Below are positions 1 through 7,425 of a DNA stretch of 64,000 nucleotides, in pieces (positions within the stretch are counted from its first letter, which is position 1; each line of letters begins with the position of its first letter). The DNA comes from Rhizobium sp. GN54 (GTDB lineage: Bacteria; Pseudomonadota; Alphaproteobacteria; Rhizobiales; Rhizobiaceae). The stretch covers positions 1 through 64,000 of the forward strand of contig NZ_JAJNCZ010000002.1 in the NCBI RefSeq assembly GCF_021026345.1. Direction: 5' to 3'. The position numbers and the translations under genes are program-made. The notes under the pieces were generated by a model. That model ran no database searches. It had not been told where the DNA came from and worked only from the letters and a program-made list of their open reading frames with translations.

Positions 1-1
1 G

Positions 2-517
2 AACCTGACGGGCACCAGCCATGCCGACAAGCTGACCGGCAACGGCAGCGCCAACGTGCTGACCGGGGGCAACGGCAACGACGTGCTTTCGGGCGGCGGC
101 GGCAACGACACGCTGGTCGGCGGTTCGGGGGCCGATGTGCTCAAGGGCGGGACTGGCAAGGACACGCTCTACGGCGGCAAGGGTGCCGACGACCTCTATG
201 GCGGCGGCGGCAAGGATGTGTTCGTGTTCAAGGCGGTATCGGATTCGACCAAGTCGGCCCGCGACACGATCTTCGACTTCGGCTCGGGCGACATCATCGA
301 CCTGAAGGCGATCGACGCCAACACGACGAAGTCGGGCAACCAGGCCTTCAGCTTCATCGGCACGGACGCCTTCTCCGACAAGGCCGGCGAACTGCGCTAT
401 TCGAAGAGCGGCAAGGATACCTACGTCACCGCCGACACCAACGGCGACGGCAAGGCAGACTTCGCCCTCCATATCGACAAGCTCGTCACCCTCGACAAGG
501 GAGACTTCCTGCTGTGA
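2..517 (+). CDS. RTX calcium-binding repeat protein, C-terminal part (5' end outside window)
   Basis: The reading frame is open from the left edge to a TGA at 515-517, so about 171 C-terminal residues are present and the start is not. The visible part begins with RTX nonapeptide repeats (GGxGxDxLx type, for example GGNGNDVLSGGGGNDTL), which bind calcium in beta-roll proteins. A non-repetitive tail of about 115 residues follows, containing the IFDFGSGDIIDL stretch usual in C-terminal secretion domains of type I secreted RTX proteins. The protein is therefore probably exported by a type I ABC/MFP/TolC system without a Sec signal. No type I secretion genes are visible downstream. The passenger domain and function cannot be judged from this fragment. 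A second RTX protein lies at 13779-15758, but its tail differs in detail. Confidence 0.85.
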   Translation, partial: NLTGTSHADKLTGNGSANVLTGGNGNDVLSGGGGNDTLVGGSGADVLKGGTGKDTLYGGKGADDLYGGGGKDVFVFKAVSDSTKSARDTIFDFGSGDIIDLKAIDANTTKSGNQAFSFIGTDAFSDKAGELRYSKSGKDTYVTADTNGDGKADFALHIDKLVTLDKGDFLL

Positions 518-850
518 GGCGCGGCGGGGTGACTTGACCCCACAGGACTTGCCGCGAACGCGGACCGCAGCAGCGCAAGGCTGCGGTTCGATAACGCATT
601 CGAGGCTCCTTTGCGGACAGGTGGGCCGGCTCGATCCCGGATCGCCGGGGGCTGAGTGTCTCGCGCCTCGTTCCGATCGGGGCAGGAGCGGCGCAGATGT
701 GCCCCGGAGGCTCCGCGCATTTCCCCGGTTGGCGGATGCCGTACTTTCTCTCACCACCGCTGTCGCGCACCCTCTCTCCGGCCCTTCCTGTCCTGCATCG
801 TGCCGGGAGGCTCTCTCCTGTCCGCGGCCGTCCCCAATGGCCGGATGGCG

Positions 851-899
851 ACACACTCACACACACACACACACTCTCTCTCTCTCTCTCTCTCTCTCT
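851..899. repeat. Compound microsatellite (AC)n(TC)n
   Basis: An alternating AC tract (851-874, interrupted once by a T at 857) passes directly into an uninterrupted TC tract (about 875-899). Dinucleotide arrays this long are rare in bacterial genomes of high GC. The AC part is an alternating purine-pyrimidine run and the TC part is a polypyrimidine run. Such tracts can change length by replication slippage. It lies in non-coding DNA about 310 bp before the dehydratase gene and 330 bp after the RTX gene. Confidence 0.95.
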
Positions 900-991
900 T
901 TCGTGCGCGCCTGATCCGCTTTCCGCGATCGCCGGCCGGCGGACCGGGGCCGACGGCCGGTTCCGGTTATGATTCGCATCCAAAATGCCAT

Positions 992-1020
992 TTGCAGTTA
1001 CGTACTGGTTAGTACATTAT
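992..1020 (+). promoter_or_regulatory. Candidate promoter with embedded palindromic operator upstream of quiC
   Basis: A perfect inverted repeat GTACT-GGTT-AGTAC lies at 1002-1015. It sits between a possible -35 (TTGCAG, 992-997) and -10 (CATTAT, 1015-1020) separated by 17 bp. Palindromes of the type GTACT-N4-AGTAC are commonly bound by TetR-family repressors. No TetR gene is adjacent, so the regulator would be encoded elsewhere. The assignment to the downstream dehydratase gene is inferred from position. Confidence 0.45.
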
Positions 1021-1211
1021 CGGTAAACCGACGGCGAGCGCGGGTGAAGCGGGGCAGGAGGCTCGTTCCGGGGCCGGGGACTGATGTGTTCTGCGGGCTG
1101 AGGTGTGAGGCCTAAGGCCCGGGGCGGAGCGGTCGGAGGCGGCCTGTGCGGTCGGCTTCGTGAGGGGCCGACGCTGCGACGCGCCTTTCGGGGAGAAGGA
1201 GGAGAGGGCGG

Positions 1212-3101
1212 ATGAAGACTTCGATCGCGACCGTTTCGATCAGCGGCGAGCTGCCCGACAAGCTTGCGGCGATCGCGGCTGCGGGCTTCGACGGCGTCGA
1301 GATCTTCGAGAACGATTTCCTCGCCTTCGACGGCAGTCCCGCCGATGTCGGGCGGATGGTGCGCGACCATGGGCTGGAGATCACGCTGTTCCAGCCGTTC
1401 CGCGATTTCGAGGGCATGCCCGAGCCGCACCGCAGCCGCACCTTCGACCGGGCGGAGCGCAAGTTCGACGTCATGCAGCAGCTCGGGACCGACCTCGTGC
1501 TCGTCTGCTCCAACGTCTCGCCGATCTCGCTCGGCGGCATCGACCGGGCGGCCGCGGACTTTCACGAACTCGGCGAGCGGGCGGCGAAACGCGGCCTGCG
1601 CGTCGGCTACGAGGCGCTCGCCTGGGGGCGGCACATCTGGGACCACCGCGATGCGTGGGAGATCGTGCGCCGCGCCGGCCACGACAATATCGGCCTGATC
1701 CTCGACAGCTTCCACACGCTCTCGCGCAAGATCGACATCAATTCGATCCGCTCGATCCCGAAGGAGAAGATCTTCATCGTCCAGCTTGCCGATGCCCCGC
1801 TGATCGACATGGACCTGCTCTACTGGAGCCGGCACTTCCGCAACATGCCGGGCGAAGGCGACCTGCCGGTCACGGAGTTCACCCGCGCGATCGCGGAGAC
1901 CGGCTATGACGGATATTTCTCGCTGGAGATCTTCAACGACCAGTTCCGCGGCGGGGCGGCCAAGCCGATCGCCGCCGACGGCCATCGTTCGCTGATCTAT
2001 CTCGGCGACCAGGTGCGCCGCCATCCGAACGCCGCTTCCCTGAGCGTGACGCCGATGCCGGAGCGCGCCACAGTCGAGGGGATCGGCTTCGTCGAATTCA
2101 CGGTCGCCGAGGACGAGGCGGCGGAGCTGGTGACGATCCTGCGGGCGCTCGGCTTTCGCAAGACCGACACCCATCGCTCGAAGAAGGTCGACGTCTACCG
2201 GCAGGGCGACATCCGCATCCTCGTCAACATGGAGGCGGGCGGGTTCGCCGGCGCGTCCTATGCGGTGCACGGCAGTTCGGCCTATGCGATCGCGCTCGTC
2301 GTCGACGATGCGGCGCGGGCGATGGAACGCGCGCGCGCGCTCGATGCCGAGCCGTTCAGCCAGCCGGTGGCGGCCGGCGAGGTCGAGGTGCCGGCGATCC
2401 GCGGCGTCGGCGGCGGGCTCGTCTACCTGCTCGACGGGAAGGGCGATCTCGGCCGGATCTGGGACATCGATTTCGAGCCCTGTGCCGATGACCGAGAGGC
2501 TGTGCCGGCGGGACTTCGCTTCGTCGACCACATCGCCCAGACGGTCGGCTACGAGGAGATGCTGACCTGGGTGCTGTTCTACACCTCGATCTTCGAGGCG
2601 GCGAAGACGCCGGTGGTCGACATCATCGACCCGGCCGGCGTGGTCCGCAGCCAGGTGGTGCAGAACGCGTCCGGCTCGCTGCGCATCACCCTGAACGGCG
2701 CGGAAAACCGCCGCACGCTGGCCGGCCACTTCATCGCCGAGACATTCGGCTCGGGCGTGCAGCATCTCGCCTTCCACACCGACGACATCTTCGCGACCGC
2801 CGCAGCCTTGCGCAGGAACGGCTTCCGGCCGCTTGCGATCTCGCCGAACTATTATGACGACGTCGAGGCCCGCTTCGGCCTGGAGCCGGAGCTGACCGAG
2901 AGGCTGCGGGCGGAGAACATCCTCTATGACCGCGACGAGCAGGGAGAATACTTCCAGCTCTACAGTCCCACCTATGGCGAGGGCTTCTTCTTCGAGATCG
3001 TGGAGCGCCGCGCCTATGGCGGCTACGGCGCGGTGAACGCGATCTTCCGCATTGCCGCGCTCAAGAAACACCTGCGGCCGGACGGGCTGCCGAGGCTTTA
3101 G
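1212..3101 (+). CDS. quiC: 3-dehydroshikimate dehydratase, bifunctional isomerase-like/HPPD-like protein
   Basis: 629 residues. Residues 1-270 form a sugar-phosphate isomerase/AP-endonuclease-2 type TIM barrel. Residues about 285-620 resemble 4-hydroxyphenylpyruvate dioxygenase (vicinal oxygen chelate fold). This fusion is typical of QuiC1/QsuB dehydratases, which convert 3-dehydroshikimate to protocatechuate in quinate/shikimate catabolism. Expected metal-binding residues of the barrel are visible: Glu134 (GYEALAWG), Asp165 (LILDSFHT), Gln191 (VQLADAP) and Glu239 (SLEIFND). The ATG at 1212 follows a strong ribosome site (GGAGGAG). No other quinate or protocatechuate gene is nearby, so the gene appears solitary. 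It overlaps the convergent DUF1643 gene by 41 bp at the 3' end. The role of the C-terminal domain in this family is less certain. Confidence 0.9.
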   Translation: MKTSIATVSISGELPDKLAAIAAAGFDGVEIFENDFLAFDGSPADVGRMVRDHGLEITLFQPFRDFEGMPEPHRSRTFDRAERKFDVMQQLGTDLVLVCSNVSPISLGGIDRAAADFHELGERAAKRGLRVGYEALAWGRHIWDHRDAWEIVRRAGHDNIGLILDSFHTLSRKIDINSIRSIPKEKIFIVQLADAPLIDMDLLYWSRHFRNMPGEGDLPVTEFTRAIAETGYDGYFSLEIFNDQFRGGAAKPIAADGHRSLIYLGDQVRRHPNAASLSVTPMPERATVEGIGFVEFTVAEDEAAELVTILRALGFRKTDTHRSKKVDVYRQGDIRILVNMEAGGFAGASYAVHGSSAYAIALVVDDAARAMERARALDAEPFSQPVAAGEVEVPAIRGVGGGLVYLLDGKGDLGRIWDIDFEPCADDREAVPAGLRFVDHIAQTVGYEEMLTWVLFYTSIFEAAKTPVVDIIDPAGVVRSQVVQNASGSLRITLNGAENRRTLAGHFIAETFGSGVQHLAFHTDDIFATAAALRRNGFRPLAISPNYYDDVEARFGLEPELTERLRAENILYDRDEQGEYFQLYSPTYGEGFFFEIVERRAYGGYGAVNAIFRIAALKKHLRPDGLPRL

Positions 3102-3612
3102 GAACGAGGTTCATCCGCGGCTGACCGGCCGCGACATAGAGCGGGTGGCGGGGGTGGCCGGCCCGGGTGGTGCCGAGGCAGAAGACGTTGCCGCCGGCCG
3201 CCGCGAGCACAAGGGCGCTGCGGCCTGCCGCGAGCGGATGTGCGCCCCAGGCCGCGACGATGTCGGACCCGGCGGATGCCGCGCCGGCCGTGCCGCGCAA
3301 GACCGCGGCGATATGGGCGTCGTTTTCCGGGCCGACCGGATCGGGCGTCCCGCAGAGGGCAGCCGGATGGGTGGCACGGAGCGCAAAGAGATTGACGACC
3401 ACCATGCCGCCATAGCCCCAAAGGCGCGAAAAGGCGATGCAGCGGCGGATGGTCGGATCGTCCGTGCCCGCATCCGCCCGGGACGGATTCAGCATGATCC
3501 AGACGACGTTGCCACCCCCGGCGGACCAGCGGCGATCCAGCCGGTAGCGGTACTGGCCGCAGGCGGAGAAGACGGCCTCGCCGGTGCAGGCGTGCGGGGT
3601 CTGGCTGCTCAT
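3061..3612 (-). CDS. DUF1643 family protein
   Basis: 183 residues. The central part matches the DUF1643 family: an RYRL start, the WIMLNPSRADAGTDDPTIRRC block, and WGYGGMVVVNLFALRAT. The molecular function is not established. Members are small cytosolic proteins scattered across bacteria. The gene starts with ATG at 3612 and overlaps the stop codon of the upstream putative lipoprotein gene by 4 bp (ATGA), so the two are probably co-translated. Its 3' end overlaps the convergent dehydratase gene by 41 bp. Confidence 0.85.
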   Translation of the reverse strand: MSSQTPHACTGEAVFSACGQYRYRLDRRWSAGGGNVVWIMLNPSRADAGTDDPTIRRCIAFSRLWGYGGMVVVNLFALRATHPAALCGTPDPVGPENDAHIAAVLRGTAGAASAGSDIVAAWGAHPLAAGRSALVLAAAGGNVFCLGTTRAGHPRHPLYVAAGQPRMNLVPKASAARPAAGVS

Positions 3613-3848
3613 TTGCCGGCGCCTTTCGGGGTGGCATTTCCCGGACCGGCGTTCCTCGGATCAACATCTGCGGGGCCAATGTATCTCGGGCCGCCATCGA
3701 TGCAGTCCGGACAGCGCTGCCTCAGCCATTCGACGGATCGCGGCTCGGGCTTCTCCGTCTCCGGGGCGTCGCTGCGGAGAGCGTCGCCGGCGGAGCAGGA
3801 GACGAGGGTTGTCAGCAGCATGGCGAGCAGCCCGTCCTTCGCGCCCAT
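3609..3848 (-). CDS. Small putative lipoprotein
   Basis: 79 residues starting at ATG 3848, chosen because GGAGG lies 8 bp upstream. The N-terminus MGAKDGLLAMLLTTLVSC ends in a lipobox-like TLVSC, suggesting cleavage and lipidation at Cys18. The mature part is short, proline/glycine-rich and contains a CPDC pair. It overlaps the DUF1643 gene by 4 bp, which supports it being real. The signal is weakly charged, so export is uncertain. I recognise no family. Confidence 0.5.
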   Translation of the reverse strand: MGAKDGLLAMLLTTLVSCSAGDALRSDAPETEKPEPRSVEWLRQRCPDCIDGGPRYIGPADVDPRNAGPGNATPKGAGK

Positions 3849-4086
3849 CGCGCCGGCCTCCGTTCGTTGTCCCGATGCCATATTCTGCGCGCCAATCACG
3901 GAATTCTGAGGGACGGGCAAAATATCGCCGTGGTTGACGGGTCTACCGGCGCGCAAGGCCCTTGCGTCGGCGGCGATACTTCTTATCTGGAAGCCATTGT
4001 CCGCGCCGGCTCCGGAGGCAACGTGCCACGGCTGCGAGGTGGCGGACCGGCGCTTGCGAGCGCCTGTGAAATCAAGGACGACTTCG

Positions 4087-4680
4087 ATGTGGAATTTCGG
4101 GCCCCTGGCGAAACTGCGGGCGTTCTTCTCCGGCGGATCCCTGAAGATCGGCAAACGGCCCAAGATGCCCAATCTGCCGCGGTTCCGCTGGGGAAAGGGA
4201 ACGATCACGATCGGCGACCGGATCTCGATGCGCAGCGGCGTGGTCATCAATGCGCAAAGCGGCGCGATCGAGATCGGCAACGACGTCTCCCTCAACGACT
4301 ACACCGTGCTTCTCGGCCATGGCGGCATCCGCATCGGCGACGACGTCCGCGTGGCCGCCCATGTCGTGATGGCCTCCTTCGATCACGGTTATGACGAGGT
4401 CGACATACCGATCCGCAAGCAGGCGAACGTCAAGAAGCCGATCGTCGTCGAGGACGACGTCTGGATCGGTGCGGGGGCGAAGGTTCTCGGCGGTTCGCAT
4501 ATCGCCCGCGGTTGCGTGATCGGCGCCAACAGTGTGGTGAAGGGCAGGACCGTGCCCTATGGCGTCTATGCCGGCGTGCCGGCACGGCTTATCAAGATGC
4601 GGGGCGACGCGGCCCCGGCGCGGACGGTGGCGCTCGCCGATGCCCGGGCCAGACGTGGCCGTGGCGGCGCCGTGGATTGA
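4087..4680 (+). CDS. Left-handed beta-helix (hexapeptide repeat) acyltransferase
   Basis: 197 residues from ATG 4087, preceded by AAGGA. The middle is a run of hexapeptide repeats (GAIEIGNDVSLND, GGIRIGDDVRVAA, KPIVVEDDVWIGAGAKVLGG, CVIGANSVV, ending VYAGVPARLI). This is the left-handed parallel beta-helix of LacA/WbbJ/VatD-type acetyltransferases. FDHGYDEV contains the histidine expected to act as catalytic base (HGY). The enzyme probably acetylates a sugar precursor or polysaccharide. It opens a cluster of glycosyltransferase-like genes. The C-terminal tail of about 25 residues is basic and low complexity. Confidence 0.85.
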   Translation: MWNFGPLAKLRAFFSGGSLKIGKRPKMPNLPRFRWGKGTITIGDRISMRSGVVINAQSGAIEIGNDVSLNDYTVLLGHGGIRIGDDVRVAAHVVMASFDHGYDEVDIPIRKQANVKKPIVVEDDVWIGAGAKVLGGSHIARGCVIGANSVVKGRTVPYGVYAGVPARLIKMRGDAAPARTVALADARARRGRGGAVD

Positions 4681-4720
4681 CAGTTGCCGGGTCCGCGGAT
4701 TTTATCGCGGCGATTCCCGA

Positions 4721-5461
4721 ATGCAGATGGGCGGCAACAGAGTGTCCTTTTCCGAAACCAAGCAGCGCCTCTACCGACGTATCAAATACAAGCTGACGCG
4801 ACCCAGGCCGCCTGCCTCGGTCGTTCCGCTCGACGGTCCCGTGCTGGTCGTCGGCTCCGCGCCGGTGTCGCACCTGCCGACCGGGTTCGACGGCAGTTAC
4901 CGGGTGGTCACCATCAACGGCGCGCAGACGGTGACGCAGCGCTGGGGGATCGAGGCGCCCGACATCACCTTCATGATGTTCAACCAGATCCGCGGCATCA
5001 ACACCAATGCCGTCGAGGTCCGGCGGGTGCTGGCCGGCCAGCGGACCGGCGCGCTCTACATGCTGCTCTGGCGGGACGGGCTGCCCTCGCTCGTGGACGG
5101 CCTGAAGGCGTTCGACTATCGCTACGAAACGCTCGAAATCGTCGACCGCTACCAGCGCATGGCGCTGCTGGACCGCGTCTGCGGCTTCAAGAGCGACGAG
5201 CTGGACGCGGAGAGCAAATGCTCCAACGGCATCAATGCGGCGCTGTTCTCTCTCTATAACGGCGCGCCGGCGGTGATCCTGTCCGGCATCAATCCGCAAT
5301 CGACCGGGCATGTCTACAACCAGGAGAACCTGGCGCGGTTCCATCGCGACATGGACCAGAAGGTGCTGCAGACGCTGCGCGACAGGAACTATCCGGTCTT
5401 CACCGCCGATCCCGGGGTGGCGGAAAGCTCGGGCCTGCCATTGTGGACGGGCCGGGCCTGA
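4721..5461 (+). CDS. Putative glycosyltransferase of sialyl/Kdo-transferase-like type
   Basis: 246 residues. ATG 4721 is the first plausible start; GTG 4742 is an alternative, and no strong ribosome site decides. A Rossmann-like N-terminus GPVLVVGSAPVSHLPTGFDG and the later block SNGINAALFSLYNGAPAVILSGINP resemble, in order and spacing, the nucleotide-sugar binding parts of GT42-type bacterial sialyltransferases (GNGPS motif, then SSGxxxxxxA, then xLxGID). This is a pattern judgement, not a family assignment. There is no signal peptide or membrane segment. It sits 40 bp after the acyltransferase gene on the same strand and converges with the GT92 gene 19 bp later. A role in lipo- or exopolysaccharide decoration is inferred from context. 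Confidence 0.55.
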   Translation: MQMGGNRVSFSETKQRLYRRIKYKLTRPRPPASVVPLDGPVLVVGSAPVSHLPTGFDGSYRVVTINGAQTVTQRWGIEAPDITFMMFNQIRGINTNAVEVRRVLAGQRTGALYMLLWRDGLPSLVDGLKAFDYRYETLEIVDRYQRMALLDRVCGFKSDELDAESKCSNGINAALFSLYNGAPAVILSGINPQSTGHVYNQENLARFHRDMDQKVLQTLRDRNYPVFTADPGVAESSGLPLWTGRA

Positions 5462-5480
5462 GCGCCGGCGCAGGTTGGTA

Positions 5481-6434
5481 TCAGCCGGCGGCGGTGCCCT
5501 CGCGCCGGGCAGCGCCTTCGTCCTTTGCGAGGCGGATGTCGTTGTCGGCGATGAAGTCCACCATGGCGCGATCCTCGACCTCGGACCGCTGGATATTGGC
5601 CAGCGTGATCCGCATCTTCTCCTCCAGCTTCTCCGCCGAGACGGCATAGTTCGAGCCGCGCGCCATCTTCGCCAGCATCTCTTCCTCGGACTTGCTGTAA
5701 TAGTGGTTCAGCTGCAGGTGCGCGTTGGAGTAGAAGCGCCGGTCCTTGCGGCCGTTGCGGCTGGTGCGGTAGCCGGCATCGTTGACGGTCAGGTCGCCGT
5801 GGGCCTTCGTCCTGAACTGGTGGATCGTGACTTCCACGACCTCGCAGGGATCGACGATGCACTTGAAATTGGTGGAGTGTTCCTGCGGGCCGAGCGGATC
5901 GGAGCCGCGCTTCGTATAGGCCCGGGTGACCGGCCCGGCCGGCCTCTTCTTGTGGCCGCTCGTGCCGAACATGTGCCAGGGCAACGAGACGTTGGGGAAG
6001 TCGCCGGTCGCCGCAAGTGCCTCCTCAAGGGTCGCGCCCGTCTTCGGCAGCAGGAATTCGTCGGCGTCGATGAAGGCCATGCGGCGGAAGCGGCTGCCGA
6101 AATTGAGGATGGCATGGGCGAAGGCGAGCACCTGCCCGTCGATCAGTTGCTCCGTCTTGCTGGAGGCGACCTTGCCGGCCCACGGCACCAGCGTCAGTTC
6201 GGCCGGCGCGAGCACGCTTCTGACGACGTCGCAGGTCGCGTCCGTCGAGCCGTTGTCGTAGACGATGAAGTGACGGACGCCGATGGCCAGGTGGAAGCGC
6301 AGCCATTCCTCGATATAGGCCGCCTCGTTCTTCACGCACAGCGCGATCGCAATGCCGTGCCGGTCCGGCGCCGGCTCCGGCGGGGTGATCGACAGGGCCT
6401 TGATTCCGCTCTTCCTGTTGGCGAACCAGCGCAT
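5481..6434 (-). CDS. Glycosyltransferase family 92-type protein
   Basis: 317 residues. The N-terminal GT-A core begins after residue 28 with IALCVKNEAAYIEEWLRFH, followed by HFIVYDNGSTDATCDVV. A metal-binding DxD motif lies in AFIDADEFLLP. The pattern of asking for new sugar transfer at a 'kNE..Y..EW..yH' start and 'DnDEF'-like motif is that of GT92 (formerly DUF23) proteins. A C-terminal region with NHYYSKSEEEM is also typical of these proteins. It is probably a cytosolic or membrane-peripheral enzyme of surface polysaccharide synthesis. Transcribed toward the preceding gene and divergent from the gene at 6733, with about 300 bp between them. Confidence 0.8.
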   Translation of the reverse strand: MRWFANRKSGIKALSITPPEPAPDRHGIAIALCVKNEAAYIEEWLRFHLAIGVRHFIVYDNGSTDATCDVVRSVLAPAELTLVPWAGKVASSKTEQLIDGQVLAFAHAILNFGSRFRRMAFIDADEFLLPKTGATLEEALAATGDFPNVSLPWHMFGTSGHKKRPAGPVTRAYTKRGSDPLGPQEHSTNFKCIVDPCEVVEVTIHQFRTKAHGDLTVNDAGYRTSRNGRKDRRFYSNAHLQLNHYYSKSEEEMLAKMARGSNYAVSAEKLEEKMRITLANIQRSEVEDRAMVDFIADNDIRLAKDEGAARREGTAAG

Positions 6435-6732
6435 TCCAACTCCGGGTCAAATTCGTGCGCCGGGACGCCTTCGCCCCGGCCGGCGGGCACTATAGGGATG
6501 CGCGCGCGGGCATTCCAGTGGTATCGGCCGCGATCCCCGGTCCACGCCGTCCGGCCGGGCGTCCGGGGGCTGCTTAACGGAGCGTTCTGGCGCATTGACA
6601 TCGCTTCTGTCCTCATGCACACGATACCCGAAGTCGCCGGCGCCAAATCGAGCGGCGCGGCGTCAAATCGAGATTTGCCAAAAGACAAGCTGAATAGCCC
6701 GCAATGCGGGATGAAAAGCGGAAGGTATCGGT
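6435..6732. promoter_or_regulatory. Divergent promoter region of two glycosyltransferase genes
   Basis: 298 bp separate the start codons of the GT92 (minus) and GT8-like (plus) genes. A perfect TTGACA hexamer at 6595-6600 is a candidate -35 for the plus-strand gene, but no convincing -10 follows at standard spacing. From about 6600 to 6900 the DNA is clearly lower in GC than its surroundings, including the start of the downstream coding sequence. No gene is supported here. Confidence 0.35.
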
Positions 6733-7422
6733 ATGAGAGATGACGTTGCACGTATTTTCGTAGGTTTCGATTCCAAGGAAGTTGTTGCCTATCACGTCCT
6801 TTGCCAGAGCATTATTGAGCGCTCCTCCATTCCGGTGGTGTTTTCTCCAATCGTTCTAAACAACCTGGGTCCGATGTTCTACCGGGAACGTAACGCGTTG
6901 CAGTCGACGGAGTTCTCGTTCTCGCGCTTCCTGGTGCCCTACCTCAGCAATTTCGAGGGCTGGAGCATCTTCATGGATTGCGACATGCTGGCCCGCGCCG
7001 ACATCGCCGAACTCTGGGCGCTGCGCGACGACAGGTATGCCGCCATGTGCGTCAAGCACGACTACGTGCCGAAGATCGAGACGAAATTCCTCGGCCAGAC
7101 GCAGACCAAGTACGAGAAGAAGAACTGGTCGAGCATGATCCTGTTCAACAACGCCAAGTGCACGGCGCTGAGCAAGGAATTCGTCAACACCGCCACCGGC
7201 CTGCAACTGCACCAGTTCAAGTGGCTGGACAGCGACGACCAGATCGGCGAGGTGCCGGTGGTCTGGAACTATCTCGTCAACGAGTACGACTATCGCGACG
7301 ACGCCAAGCTCGTCCACTTCACCGACGGCGGCCCGTATTTCGAGGAATACAAGAACGACGACTACGCCGAGGAGTGGTTTGCGATGCGCGAGCAGGTCGT
7401 CTCGGTGCAGCAGAAGGCCTGA
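6733..7422 (+). CDS. GT8-like glycosyltransferase
   Basis: 229 residues from ATG 6733 (AAGG 8-9 bp upstream). The start ARIFVGFDSKEVVAYHVLCQSI and the metal-binding FMDCDMLARADIAELW (DCD at about residues 81-83) are those of GT8-like, retaining-type galactosyl/glucosyltransferases using a DxD motif. HFTDGGPYFEEY near the C-terminus may contribute the second metal/nucleotide contact usual in GT8. There is no signal peptide. The next gene begins 3 bp after its stop codon, so both are likely one operon. The first 60 codons are lower in GC than the rest, which may mean a different origin or an mRNA-structure constraint. Confidence 0.8.
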   Translation: MRDDVARIFVGFDSKEVVAYHVLCQSIIERSSIPVVFSPIVLNNLGPMFYRERNALQSTEFSFSRFLVPYLSNFEGWSIFMDCDMLARADIAELWALRDDRYAAMCVKHDYVPKIETKFLGQTQTKYEKKNWSSMILFNNAKCTALSKEFVNTATGLQLHQFKWLDSDDQIGEVPVVWNYLVNEYDYRDDAKLVHFTDGGPYFEEYKNDDYAEEWFAMREQVVSVQQKA

Positions 7423-7425
7423 GCC

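Larger units (their letters stand above)
518..1211. other. Long non-coding stretch between RTX gene and dehydroshikimate dehydratase
   Basis: About 700 bp without a convincing gene. Frames that stay open here run through low-complexity DNA, lack ribosome sites and have no recognisable product. The region holds a compound dinucleotide repeat (851-899), an operator-like palindrome and promoter-like hexamers (992-1020), and a small inverted repeat GGCCTaAGGCC near 1108-1118. The last 25 bases carry a purine-rich ribosome site for the gene starting at 1212. Confidence 0.6.

Noticed and set aside
534-1012. Open frames through the microsatellite encoding Ser-Leu and Thr-His runs
   Set aside because: The peptides only reflect the dinucleotide repeat; no ribosome site and no family.
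1017-3071. 684-codon open frame antisense to the dehydroshikimate dehydratase gene
   Set aside because: It mirrors a well-supported gene, has no ribosome site or recognisable domains, and long antisense frames are normal in GC-rich coding DNA.
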